DNA from: Desulfobacula sp.
GTDB lineage: Bacteria; Desulfobacterota; Desulfobacteria; Desulfobacterales; Desulfobacteraceae
DNA length: 64,000 bases
NCBI GenBank assembly: GCA_023701135.1
Contig: JAMPXP010000023.1
Span: 17,377-81,376, forward strand
Reading direction: 5' to 3'
Part shown: positions 7,859 through 16,180 of the stretch, piece after piece
How positions within the stretch are numbered: position 1 is the stretch's first letter
Layout of the letters: each line of letters begins with the position of its first letter
Notes under the pieces: model-generated
The model's database searches: none
Told to the model about the DNA's origin: nothing
Seen by the model: the letters and a program-made list of their open reading frames with translations, nothing else
Made by a program: the position numbers and the translations under genes

Positions 7859-10432
7859 ATGGAAAAAATGCAGATTTACAAAGTATACCCTGCCATCCCG
7901 GAGGCCTTGTCCTTCCTGGATTATCTTGCAAGAAACCTGTGGTGGTGCTGGAATCCCGAAGCCATCGAACTCTTCCATAGAATCAATTCCGTGCAATGGG
8001 AAAAAATCGGTAAAAATCCCGTGGCCTTTCTGTCCACCATTTCCCAGCGCCGTTTTGACGAACTTTCAAAGGATGAAAGCTTTCTGGGCCATCTGAACAG
8101 GGTAAAGGCCAAATTTGAGCGGATGTTTTCCTATGTATCCCAGATCAAGGAATTAAATCTCGGGCCCAAGGAAACCATTGCCTATTTTTCCATGGAATTC
8201 GGGCTCCACGAGTCCCTGCCGTTTTTTGCAGGAGGACTGGGCGTTCTGGCCGGAGATCATCTGAAGGCGGCTTCCGGCCTCGGTATCCCCTTGACCGGGA
8301 TCGGGCTTTTGTTCCATGAAGGCTATTTCCGGCAGTTTCTGGATCATAATGGATGGCAGCAGGAAACCTATCCCATCAACGATGTTTTTGATCTTCCGGT
8401 TCAAAAGGTCAAAGACGGCGCCGGGTATGATATCATCATCGATATCCCCGGTCCCGCAGGCTTGATCCGGGCCTGTGTGTGGCAGCTCAGGGTGGGGAAA
8501 ATCAAGCTGTTGCTGCTGGACACCAACCTGCCGGGAAATCCCAAGGCCATCCGGGATATCACCTCCCGGCTCTATGACAGCGACGGGGAAAGGAGAGCGG
8601 CCCAGGAGGTATTGCTGGGCATCGGCGGGGTCAAGGTATTAACGGCCATGGATCTTTTTCCCACCATCTGCCATATGAATGAGGGTCACTGTTCCTTTGC
8701 CGGCCTTGAGCGCATTTCCATCATCATGGACAAATATCACCTGGATTTCCCCAGCGCCTTCCAGGTCTGTAAGCGAACCTCGGTCTTTACCACCCACACT
8801 CCCGTGGCCGCCGGCCATGACGAATTTCCCAAGGAACTGGTCAGATCCTATATCAAGCCCTATGCCGAGAAATTCGCCATACCCGAGGAAGAGCTGCTGT
8901 CCTGGGGGGAACCCCACGGGTCAAAGGACACGGGAAAATTTTCCATGTTTATCTTCGGGGTCCGGTTCTCCGGTTTTATCAACGGGGTCAGCCGCCTCCA
9001 CGGCCAGGTGGCCCGGACCATGTGGCAGTCCCTCTGGCCCCGCCGCCATGTTGAGGAAATCCCCATTTCCCATATCACCAACGGGGTTCATATCTGCTCC
9101 TATCTTTCCCGGCATAAGAATGCCTTGTTTGAGCGTTATATATCCTCGGACTGGACCAACCGGATCTCTGATCCGAATCTGATTTCAAGAATCGATAATA
9201 TTGAGGATGCAGACCTCTGGCATGTTCATGAGCTGGACCGGTCCAACCTGATCCGAAAATGCCGGGAATTGCTGCTGGCCCAGTATGAACGCAGAAACGC
9301 CCCCCGGAACATTCTGGATGAAGCCGTGAGCGTTCTGGACCATCGTGTCTTGACCATCTGTTTTGCAAGGCGGTTTGCCACCTATAAGCGTGCCGCGCTC
9401 TTGCTGAAAGATCCCCAGCGCCTGATCAATATCCTCTCGGACGATGATAAACCGGTGCAGATCGTGTTTGCAGGCAAAGCCCATCCCAATGACACGGAAG
9501 GAAAGGAAATCATCAAGCGGATCGTGGAATTTGCCCGGATTCAGGGGATCCGTCACCGGGTGGTTTTCCTTGAAAATTATGATATCAATATTGCCCGGTA
9601 TATGGTCCAGGGGTGTGATGTCTGGCTCAATACCCCCCGGAGGCCCAACGAAGCCTGCGGCACCTCGGGCATGAAGGCTTCGGCCAACGGCGGACTGAAC
9701 CTTTCCATCCTGGATGGCTGGTGGTGTGAGGGATACAGGGACACCAGGGGATGGAGTATCGGAAACGGGGATGATTATGATGATTTTCATTACCAGGATG
9801 AAGTGGAAAGCCAGGCCCTTTATAATGTGCTTGAAAATGAGGTCATTCCCAAATTTTATGACCGCAGAAGAGGCAACCCGCCCGAGAAATGGATCAGGAT
9901 GATGAAGGAGGCCATGAAAATGGCCATCATGGATTATTCCAGCGACCGCATGGTCCGGGAGTATTCCAGCCGGTATTATGTTCCGGCCTCCCGGAATTTT
10001 ATCCAGTTGACGGCGGATTCGGCCTGGAAGGCCAAGGAACTGGCCCTGGTGCAATCCCGCCTCATCACCCTGTGGGGAGGCATCCGGCTGTCACCGCCCA
10101 AGCTGGCCACGGAGTCTGAATTCACCGTGGGCGACACCTTCAGGATCACCATCCAGATTTTTCTGGGTGAACTGACCCCGGAGGAAGTGGAGGTCCAGGT
10201 CTACCACGGAAAGATCAGATCTTCCGACTATGTGGAGGGCAGCAGGGCCGAAACCATGTGGCTCCAGGAGACCGTTTCCGAAGGCACCCATATTTACGCA
10301 TGCACCATCACCTGTTCCGACTCCGGCCGGTTCGGGTATACGGCAAGGGTCATTCCCAAGGGTGACGAGGCATTGAGCCATACGCCGGGCCTTATCACCT
10401 GGGCCCATGACGGGGACAATCTAATGAAATAA
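7859..10432 (+). CDS. Alpha-glucan (glycogen) phosphorylase, DUF3417 type
   Basis: An 857-residue GT35 phosphorylase that releases glucose-1-phosphate from glycogen. The N-terminus (LARNLWWCWNPEA) is the DUF3417 domain of the bacterial/archaeal AlgP-type enzymes rather than the E. coli GlgP N-terminus. AYFSMEFGLHESLPFFAGG is the family's early signature. The pyridoxal-phosphate lysine is Lys606 in GTSGMKASANGG. The gene is 16 bp after the debranching enzyme and 47 bp before the synthase, so degradation and synthesis genes share a transcript. Confidence 0.93.
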   Translation: MEKMQIYKVYPAIPEALSFLDYLARNLWWCWNPEAIELFHRINSVQWEKIGKNPVAFLSTISQRRFDELSKDESFLGHLNRVKAKFERMFSYVSQIKELNLGPKETIAYFSMEFGLHESLPFFAGGLGVLAGDHLKAASGLGIPLTGIGLLFHEGYFRQFLDHNGWQQETYPINDVFDLPVQKVKDGAGYDIIIDIPGPAGLIRACVWQLRVGKIKLLLLDTNLPGNPKAIRDITSRLYDSDGERRAAQEVLLGIGGVKVLTAMDLFPTICHMNEGHCSFAGLERISIIMDKYHLDFPSAFQVCKRTSVFTTHTPVAAGHDEFPKELVRSYIKPYAEKFAIPEEELLSWGEPHGSKDTGKFSMFIFGVRFSGFINGVSRLHGQVARTMWQSLWPRRHVEEIPISHITNGVHICSYLSRHKNALFERYISSDWTNRISDPNLISRIDNIEDADLWHVHELDRSNLIRKCRELLLAQYERRNAPRNILDEAVSVLDHRVLTICFARRFATYKRAALLLKDPQRLINILSDDDKPVQIVFAGKAHPNDTEGKEIIKRIVEFARIQGIRHRVVFLENYDINIARYMVQGCDVWLNTPRRPNEACGTSGMKASANGGLNLSILDGWWCEGYRDTRGWSIGNGDDYDDFHYQDEVESQALYNVLENEVIPKFYDRRRGNPPEKWIRMMKEAMKMAIMDYSSDRMVREYSSRYYVPASRNFIQLTADSAWKAKELALVQSRLITLWGGIRLSPPKLATESEFTVGDTFRITIQIFLGELTPEEVEVQVYHGKIRSSDYVEGSRAETMWLQETVSEGTHIYACTITCSDSGRFGYTARVIPKGDEALSHTPGLITWAHDGDNLMK

Positions 10433-10438
10433 CAGCAG

Positions 10439-10467
10439 GGATTTGATCTGTAACATCCGTCAAATCC
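10439..10467 (+). repeat. Intercistronic inverted repeat before glgA
   Basis: Perfect 8-bp arms (GGATTTGA / TCAAATCC) separated by 13 bases, just upstream of the synthase start. No U-tract follows, so it is not a standard terminator; it may stabilise the upstream message or be chance. Confidence 0.35.
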
Positions 10468-10479
10468 AGGAAAAAGCCA

Positions 10480-11979
10480 ATGGCAAAAAAACCGAGAATC
10501 CTTATTGTAACGCCTGAAGTCAGCTATCTTCCCGAAGACATGGGGGCCGAATCCCGGTATTCGGCCAAGGCCGGCGGGCTTGCCGACGTGTCGGCGGCCC
10601 TGATCAGCGCCTTGTTTGACCTGAGGTGTGATGTCCATGTGGCACTTCCGGATTATAGGTCCATATTTAACGGCTATTCCACCAAGACCCATAACCGGGA
10701 GCTGGAAAAAATACGGAAAAGCCTGGATGAGGAAAGGATCCATCTTGCGGCAGACCGGGCCTTTTATTATCTGGACAATGTATATTCCGGCTATTCCGAC
10801 AAGGATTTAAAGGTTTCCCTGGCCTTCCAGCGGGAGGTCATCAACAATATCATTCCCAGGGTCAGGCCGGATATCATCCACTGCAATGACTGGATGACGG
10901 GCCTGATCCCGGCCATGTCCCGGCAGATGGAAATCCCCTGCCTTTTTACCATCCACAATATCCATACCATGACCTCCACCATGGCGGAAATCGAGGACCG
11001 GGGGATCGACGCCGCCTCCTTCTGGCGCTGGCTGTATTTCAAGACCCCTCCCCATCATTATGAGGAAAGCCGGGACTGGAACCGCGTGGATTTTCTGACC
11101 TCGGGGGTGTTTGCGGCCCATTATGTCAATACCGTGAGCCCCACCTTTCTGACGGAGATCGTTGAAAACCGGCATCCCTTCATCGAGCCCTGCCTGAAAA
11201 ACGAACTGTCCGCCAAATATTACGCCGGGTGCGCCACCGGCATCCTGAACGCCCCGGAACCGGAATTCAATCCCGCCGTGGACGATCTCATCCGCTATAA
11301 TTACGGGCCCAAAAACCACAGGCTGCAGAAGGCCAAGAACAAGCGGTATCTCCAGAAGATCCTGGACCTGGAGGTGGATGAGCATGCGGTCCTCTTTTTC
11401 TGGCCCTCCCGGCTGGACCCCGTGCAGAAAGGCTGCCAGCTCCTGGCCCAGGTCATGTATGAGATCGTCTCAAAATACTGGGATGTGAAACTCCAGATTG
11501 TGTCCGTGGCCAGCGGGGAATTTCAGAAACATTTTCATGATATTGTCCGGTTTCACGGCCTCGGACGGCGGGTTGCCGTTTGCGGATTCAACGAGGCCCT
11601 GTCCCACCAGGGATTTGCCGCCGCCGATTTTCTGTTCATGCCGTCTTCCTTTGAACCCTGCGGGCTTCCCCAGATGATCGGCGGGATATACGGGACCTTG
11701 CCCATTGTATATGATACCGGCGGATTGCACGATACCATCCGCCAGCTCGATCCTTTCAACAACACGGGGAACGGGTTTTTGTTCAATGTCCATGACGCCC
11801 AGGGATTTAAATGGGCCATTGACCGGGCCATGGATTTTCATTTCCTTTCCCCGGACATCAAGGAAGCCCAGATCCACCGGATCATGATCGACAGCGTTCT
11901 TGGATTCAACCACAGCCGATGCGCGGAAGACTATATCAATCTCTATGGAAAAATGCTCCAGAGGCCCTTCATTGTCTGA
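10480..11979 (+). CDS. glgA: Glycogen synthase, GT5 family
   Basis: A 499-residue GT5 glucosyltransferase. The sugar-nucleotide site motif KAGG is at Lys30-Gly33 after the usual N-terminal VTPEV strand. HCNDWMTG and FEPCGLPQM (Glu392) are the expected inner motifs. It elongates alpha-1,4-glucan from ADP-glucose (or UDP-glucose in some lineages). No ADP-glucose pyrophosphorylase (glgC) lies in the window, so the donor is unresolved. The 3' end overlaps the branching-enzyme start by eight bases. Confidence 0.88.
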   Translation: MAKKPRILIVTPEVSYLPEDMGAESRYSAKAGGLADVSAALISALFDLRCDVHVALPDYRSIFNGYSTKTHNRELEKIRKSLDEERIHLAADRAFYYLDNVYSGYSDKDLKVSLAFQREVINNIIPRVRPDIIHCNDWMTGLIPAMSRQMEIPCLFTIHNIHTMTSTMAEIEDRGIDAASFWRWLYFKTPPHHYEESRDWNRVDFLTSGVFAAHYVNTVSPTFLTEIVENRHPFIEPCLKNELSAKYYAGCATGILNAPEPEFNPAVDDLIRYNYGPKNHRLQKAKNKRYLQKILDLEVDEHAVLFFWPSRLDPVQKGCQLLAQVMYEIVSKYWDVKLQIVSVASGEFQKHFHDIVRFHGLGRRVAVCGFNEALSHQGFAAADFLFMPSSFEPCGLPQMIGGIYGTLPIVYDTGGLHDTIRQLDPFNNTGNGFLFNVHDAQGFKWAIDRAMDFHFLSPDIKEAQIHRIMIDSVLGFNHSRCAEDYINLYGKMLQRPFIV

Positions 11980-13975
11980 TCCGGGGATCTTTGATGATCC
12001 CTATCTCCTGGCCCACGCCCCTGCCATTGCCAGCCGCCTGTCCCATACCAAAGCCTTGGAAGCAAGGCTGATTCAAGGGAAGGGCGGTTCCCTGCACGCC
12101 TTTGCCGATTACCACCAGTGTTTCGGCCTTTTCTTTGAGGCTGAAACCGGGGCCTGGGTGTTCAGGGAATGGGCTCCCCATGCCCTGGACATCTTTATGG
12201 TCTGCGACAAAACCGGGTGGCAAAAGAACCGGGATTTCCGGCTCGAACGAAAGGAGGGGGGCGTCTTTGAAAGGCGGTTTTCCAGGGATACCTTCAGCCA
12301 TGGAGATCTTTACCGGCTCATGGTGGTCTGGCCCGGCGGGGAGGGAGACCGGATTCCCACGGCCGCCCAAAGGGTGGTCCAGGACCCCCATACCCTGATT
12401 TTCAATGCCCAGGTCTGGCAGCCGGCCCGCCCTTATCAGTGGAAAATCCAAGGGTTTATCCCGGCCAAGGCCCCGCTGCTGATCTATGAAACCCATGTGG
12501 GCATGGCCCTGGAACAGGGCCGGATCGGCACCTACCCGGAGTTTGAACAGCATATCCTGCCCAAGATTGTGGATAGCGGGTATAACACCCTCCAGGTCAT
12601 GGCCGTCCAGGAGCATCCCTATTATGCGTCTTTCGGCTACCATGTGTCGAGTTTTTTCGCCCCGTCCTCCCGGTTCGGCACCCCCGATGAACTGAAAAGC
12701 CTGGTGGATGCGGCCCATGCCAAGGGCATCCGGGTATTGATGGACATCATCCATTCCCATGCCGTGAAAAACGAGGTGGAAGGCATTTCCCGGTTTGACG
12801 GAAGCGTTTATCAGTTTTTCCACGACGGCCCCAGGGGCTATCACCGGCAATGGGATTCCCGGTGTTTTGATTACGGGAAACCCCAAGTGCTGCGCTTCCT
12901 TTTATCCAATATCCGGTACTGGATCGAGGAATTCAAGATGGACGGGTTCCGTTTTGACGGCATTACCAGCATGCTCTTTGAAGATCACGGCCTGGGCAGG
13001 GCCTTTACCTGCTATGAAGATTATTTCGGGGCCGATGTGGATGTGGATGCCCTGTCTTATCTGTCCCTGGCCAACCGGCTGGCCCATGAGATCAACCCCG
13101 AAACCGTCACCATTGCCGAAGATGTGAGCGGGTATCCGGGGCTGGCGGCCCCCCTTGCCCAGGGAGGGATAGGGTTTGATTACCGGTATGCCATGGGCAT
13201 TGCCGATTTCTGGATCAAGCTTTTAAAGGACCACAGGGATGAGCACTGGCGCCTGGGGAGCCTCTGGCATGAACTGACCACCAAGAGAAAAGAGGAAAAT
13301 ACCATCAGCTACGCAGAATCCCACGACCAGGCCCTGGTGGGGGATAAAACCCTGATGATGCATTTGATGGGGGAAAAGATTTACACCTCCATGGGAAAAG
13401 ACATGGAAAGCCCCGAGGTGTTCAGGGGGGTGGCCCTGCATAAAATGATCCGTTTGATCACCATTTCCACGGCCCATTCCGGGTATCTGAATTTCATGGG
13501 CAATGAATTCGGGCATCCGGAATGGGTGGATTTTCCTTCGGAAAGAAACGGGTTTTCCTTTCACCATGCCCGGCGGCAATGGTCTTTGAAATATGACAAG
13601 ACCCTTTATTATTCCGATTTGTTCGCCTTTGACCGGTATATGATCGATTTTGTCAAAACCGAGGCCCTGTTCACGTCCGGGCCAAGGCTGATCTTCATCC
13701 ACGAAGAAGACAAGATCCTGGCCTTTGAAAGAAAGGGGCTGATCTTTGTCTTTAATTTCCACCCTGTCACCTCCTTTTTTGATTACCGGTTTGACGCCCC
13801 TGCCGGTGAATACAGGATGCTGTTCAATACCGATGAGCCCCGGTTCGGCGGGAAGGGACGGCTGAAAGACGGCCAGGCTCATTTTACCTTGTTTGATCCG
13901 TCTTTGTATGGCCAAAGAAATCTCTTAAGCCTGTATCTGCCCAACAGGACGGCCCTGGTGCTGAAAAAAGGATAA
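11972..13975 (+). CDS. glgB: 1,4-alpha-glucan branching enzyme, eukaryote-type (GH13_8-like)
   Basis: A 667-residue branching enzyme. I chose TTG 11972 because GAGG at 11961-11964 gives a 7-base spacer and the start overlaps the glgA stop; a longer frame from 11900 would overlap glgA by 80 bases. A carbohydrate-binding/beta N-terminal part precedes the GH13 barrel. Asp329 in GFRFDG is the nucleophile, Glu383 in TIAEDVSG the acid/base, and Asp452 in AESHDQALVGDK the third carboxylate. HPYYASFGYHVSSFFAPSSR and FMGNEFGHPEW match the eukaryotic GBE1/SBE pattern much more closely than E. coli GlgB. It makes alpha-1,6 branches on the glucan from GlgA. Confidence 0.9.
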   Translation: MSDPGIFDDPYLLAHAPAIASRLSHTKALEARLIQGKGGSLHAFADYHQCFGLFFEAETGAWVFREWAPHALDIFMVCDKTGWQKNRDFRLERKEGGVFERRFSRDTFSHGDLYRLMVVWPGGEGDRIPTAAQRVVQDPHTLIFNAQVWQPARPYQWKIQGFIPAKAPLLIYETHVGMALEQGRIGTYPEFEQHILPKIVDSGYNTLQVMAVQEHPYYASFGYHVSSFFAPSSRFGTPDELKSLVDAAHAKGIRVLMDIIHSHAVKNEVEGISRFDGSVYQFFHDGPRGYHRQWDSRCFDYGKPQVLRFLLSNIRYWIEEFKMDGFRFDGITSMLFEDHGLGRAFTCYEDYFGADVDVDALSYLSLANRLAHEINPETVTIAEDVSGYPGLAAPLAQGGIGFDYRYAMGIADFWIKLLKDHRDEHWRLGSLWHELTTKRKEENTISYAESHDQALVGDKTLMMHLMGEKIYTSMGKDMESPEVFRGVALHKMIRLITISTAHSGYLNFMGNEFGHPEWVDFPSERNGFSFHHARRQWSLKYDKTLYYSDLFAFDRYMIDFVKTEALFTSGPRLIFIHEEDKILAFERKGLIFVFNFHPVTSFFDYRFDAPAGEYRMLFNTDEPRFGGKGRLKDGQAHFTLFDPSLYGQRNLLSLYLPNRTALVLKKG

Positions 13976-13996
13976 TGACAGGCAATTATTTTTGTA

Positions 13997-14023
13997 TTGA
14001 CAAGGGTGAAAACTATCTATAAG
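13997..14023 (+). promoter_or_regulatory. Probable promoter of the Phe-attenuated aromatic gene
   Basis: A perfect -35 TTGACA at 13997-14002 is followed after 15 bases by TATAAG (14018-14023), a little short of the ideal spacing. It lies just after glgB and about 30 bases before the leader peptide, giving a leader RNA long enough to contain the attenuator. Confidence 0.55.
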
Positions 14024-14050
14024 CTTCACCCATTATTTTGGAGAAAGCAC

Positions 14051-14122
14051 ATGAATAAAACGGCATACGCAGGCATATTTAGTTTTGGACGCTTCTTTTT
14101 TAGGAGCGTTCATCCGGTGTGA
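14051..14122 (+). CDS. Phenylalanine-rich leader peptide (attenuation control)
   Basis: A 23-residue open frame starting at ATG 14051 with a good Shine-Dalgarno (GGAG at 14040-14043, 7-base spacer). The peptide reads MNKTAYAGIFSFG and then RFFFRSVHPV: five Phe residues, three consecutive, and one Tyr. It is followed directly by alternative hairpins and an intrinsic terminator, then a prephenate dehydratase fusion gene. This is the layout of a pheL-type leader: ribosome stalling at Phe codons (14078-14101) when charged tRNA-Phe is scarce should prevent terminator formation. The peptide itself has no expected function beyond translation. Confidence 0.85.
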   Translation: MNKTAYAGIFSFGRFFFRSVHPV

Positions 14123-14148
14123 CGCTTTATTGATGCGATAGAATAAAG
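14089..14148 (+). promoter_or_regulatory. Alternative leader hairpins of the Phe attenuator
   Basis: Mutually exclusive pairings are visible. ACGCT at 14089-14093 can pair with AGCGT at 14105-14109; the same AGCGT can instead pair with ACGCT at 14122-14126. CTTTATT at 14125-14131 pairs perfectly with AATAAAG at 14142-14148, and the last bases of that arm are also the foot of the terminator stem. This is what an attenuator needs: stalling in the Phe codons would free the second arm to pair downstream and compete with the terminator. The pairing scheme is my reading and has not been folded computationally. Confidence 0.6.
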
Positions 14149-14189
14149 CCCCGGGTGGACAGTCAAGCCACCCGGGGCTTCTTTTTTTT
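14146..14189 (+). terminator. Attenuator terminator hairpin
   Basis: A perfect 13-bp GC-rich stem (14146-14158 with 14168-14180) with a 9-base loop, followed by a run of eight T. It lies between the leader peptide and the coding region and would stop transcription when phenylalanine is plentiful. Confidence 0.85.
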
Positions 14190-14217
14190 GGCCCTGGGAA
14201 ATCCCGGGGCCTTTTTT
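14190..14217 (+). terminator. Second, tandem terminator-like hairpin
   Basis: A second GC-rich hairpin (arms 14190-14199 and 14202-14211, with one G-T pair) followed by six T starts immediately after the first. It also lies before the coding region, so read-through of the attenuator would have to pass both; it may tighten repression or represent an alternative structure. Confidence 0.6.
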
Positions 14218-14256
14218 ATTTTAGGGATTGATTATCGGTTAACAAGGAGAAGAAAA

Positions 14257-16125
14257 ATGATTCTGGTTCTGGACGACAAGATTACAAAGGAAGCCAAGGA
14301 TAAGATCAACCGGGTCCTGTCCGAAGAAAAGTGCATCCACAGGGAAATCACGGATGCCGGAAGAACTGTTATCGGGGTCATCGGCAAAACCCGGACAAGC
14401 CTGGAAGCATTCAAGCAGATGGAGGGAGTGGCCGAGGCCCGCCTCATTAAGACAGCCCACAAACTGGTGAGCCGGGAATTCAAATCCGACAATACCCAGG
14501 TAAAAATCAACCAGGCCGTCATCGGTGCGGACAGGATTGTCCTGGTGGCGGGGCCCTGCGCCGTGGAAAGCCTGGACCAGGCCATGACCATTGCCAGGGA
14601 GGTTAAAAAATACGGGGCTGTCCTGTTCCGGGGCGGGGCCTATAAACCCAGATCCTCGCCATACTCCTTCCAGGGGCTTGAGGAGGAAGGCCTGAAAATC
14701 CTGGCCCAGGTCCGGGAGGAAACCGGTCTTGGCGTGGTCACGGAAATCACCTCCGTATCCCAGGCAGACCTCATGATGAAATATGTGGATGCCGTCCAGA
14801 TCGGGGCCCGCAATATGCAGAATTTCGAACTTCTCAAATGCGTCGGCCGGATGGGTATGCCGGTGGTGCTGAAACGGGGTCTGGCCTCCACCATCCAGGA
14901 ATGGCTCATGTCTGCCGAATATATCATGGCCGAAGGGAATGATCATATCATCCTTTGCGAGCGGGGCATCCGGACCTTTGAACCCTATACCCGGAACACC
15001 CTGGATCTGTCCGCCATCCCGGTTTTAAGGCAGCTCACCCATTTGCCCATTATCATTGATCCCAGCCATGCCACCGGAATCCGGGAAAAGGTCAGCCCCA
15101 TGGCCAGGGCCGCCGTGGCCGCCGGGGCCGACGCCCTCATGATTGAGGTCCACCATGACCCGGACAATGCCCTTTCAGACGGTCCCCAGAGCCTTTATCC
15201 CGAACAGTTCGGCCAACTGGCCCGGGACATTTATGTCATCGCCCCGGTGGTGGGCAAGCAACTGGATTTTGATTATCTGAAAAAATCCGAAGTGATCAAT
15301 GGGTTTGGTGCAAAAGAGTCTAAAACCGCCGCCTTTATCGGTGAATACGGCGCTTACAGCCATAAGGCCAGCCTGGGATATTTCGGCGACGAGATCACCC
15401 CGGTTCCCATGAAAACCTTCCGGGATATTTTTAATGCGGTCCGGGGGGGAAGCTGCCAGTATGGGGTGGTTCCCTTGGAAAATTCCCTTTCAGGCTCCAT
15501 CCATGAAAATTATGACCTGCTCCAGGAATATGACCTGAAGATCATCGGAGAGGTCACCATCCGGGTCAAGCATGCCCTCATTGCCCATGAAAATGTATCC
15601 AAGGGGGATATCCGAAAGATCCTTGGACCGCCGCCGGCCCTGTCCCAGTGCCGGAATTACCTGGATCAGTACCCCGACATTGAAACCGTTACGGCGACCT
15701 CCACCTCCAGTGCCGTCCGGCAGGTCAAGGAGTCCGGGGACCGGCAGGCCGCCGCCATCGGATCCACCATGGCGGCAGAGATTTTCGGCATGACCATCCT
15801 GGAAGAATCCATTGAGGACAATCCCAGGAACTATACCCGGTTTGCCGTTATCGCCAAGGAAAAAATCGGCCATAAAAAGGTGGGCAAGACCTCCATCATC
15901 TTTTCCACCGGGAACAAGCCGGGCGCTCTGTTTGAAGTCATGAAAGTGTTTTCAGAATACGAGATCAACCTGGTCAAGCTGGAATCCCGGCCCATGCTGG
16001 GAAAGCCTTGGGAGTACATGTTCTATGCCGATCTTGAAGCTGACCTGGGGCATCCGGACCTTGCCCCGGTCATGGACAGGTTAAAGGAAAAGTCAGAGAA
16101 CCTGAGAATCCTGGGCCGGTATTAA
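14257..16125 (+). CDS. Fused DAHP synthase / prephenate dehydratase with C-terminal ACT domain
   Basis: A 622-residue fusion. Residues 1-70 form a ferredoxin-like regulatory domain, then a type I-beta DAHP synthase (VLVAGPCAVES, RGGAYKPRSSPYSFQG, IIDPSHATG) to about residue 340. A prephenate dehydratase follows (AAFIGEYGAYSHKA, VPLENSLSGS, and the NYTRF motif), then an ACT domain containing KLESRP. It joins the entry step of the shikimate pathway (PEP + erythrose-4-phosphate) with the committed step to phenylpyruvate. The ACT domain is the usual Phe sensor of dehydratases. The start at ATG 14257 has AAGGAG seven bases upstream; a longer in-frame opening from 14155 runs through the terminator and is not the start. 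Confidence 0.92.
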   Translation: MILVLDDKITKEAKDKINRVLSEEKCIHREITDAGRTVIGVIGKTRTSLEAFKQMEGVAEARLIKTAHKLVSREFKSDNTQVKINQAVIGADRIVLVAGPCAVESLDQAMTIAREVKKYGAVLFRGGAYKPRSSPYSFQGLEEEGLKILAQVREETGLGVVTEITSVSQADLMMKYVDAVQIGARNMQNFELLKCVGRMGMPVVLKRGLASTIQEWLMSAEYIMAEGNDHIILCERGIRTFEPYTRNTLDLSAIPVLRQLTHLPIIIDPSHATGIREKVSPMARAAVAAGADALMIEVHHDPDNALSDGPQSLYPEQFGQLARDIYVIAPVVGKQLDFDYLKKSEVINGFGAKESKTAAFIGEYGAYSHKASLGYFGDEITPVPMKTFRDIFNAVRGGSCQYGVVPLENSLSGSIHENYDLLQEYDLKIIGEVTIRVKHALIAHENVSKGDIRKILGPPPALSQCRNYLDQYPDIETVTATSTSSAVRQVKESGDRQAAAIGSTMAAEIFGMTILEESIEDNPRNYTRFAVIAKEKIGHKKVGKTSIIFSTGNKPGALFEVMKVFSEYEINLVKLESRPMLGKPWEYMFYADLEADLGHPDLAPVMDRLKEKSENLRILGRY

Positions 16126-16140
16126 ATCGAGCTTATACCA

Positions 16141-16176
16141 CAAGCCCTGACCCGGTGGTCTGCGGGTCAGGGCTTG
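16141..16176. terminator. Perfect inverted repeat after the aromatic fusion gene
   Basis: A 14-bp perfect stem (16141-16154 with 16163-16176) and 8-base loop between two convergent genes, 15 bases after the stop of the fusion gene. There is no U-tract on either strand, so it is a likely but non-canonical bidirectional terminator or mRNA end stabiliser. Confidence 0.6.
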
Positions 16177-16180
16177 CCAA

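Noticed and set aside
9185..10054. Long minus-strand open frame opposite the phosphorylase gene
   Set aside because: It lies wholly antisense to a strong coding region and has no recognisable motif; GC-rich third positions create long shadow frames throughout the glycogen genes.
11900..11971. Upstream extension of the branching enzyme overlapping glgA
   Set aside because: The extra residues are read from glgA in another frame; TTG 11972 with its Shine-Dalgarno fits better.
11969..12886. 305-codon minus-strand open frame opposite glgB
   Set aside because: Antisense to glgB with composition of a shadow frame; no Shine-Dalgarno or domain.
14239..14946. Minus-strand frame of 235 codons opposite the aromatic fusion gene
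   Set aside because: Antisense to the DAHP synthase region and with no domain; the plus-strand product is unmistakable.
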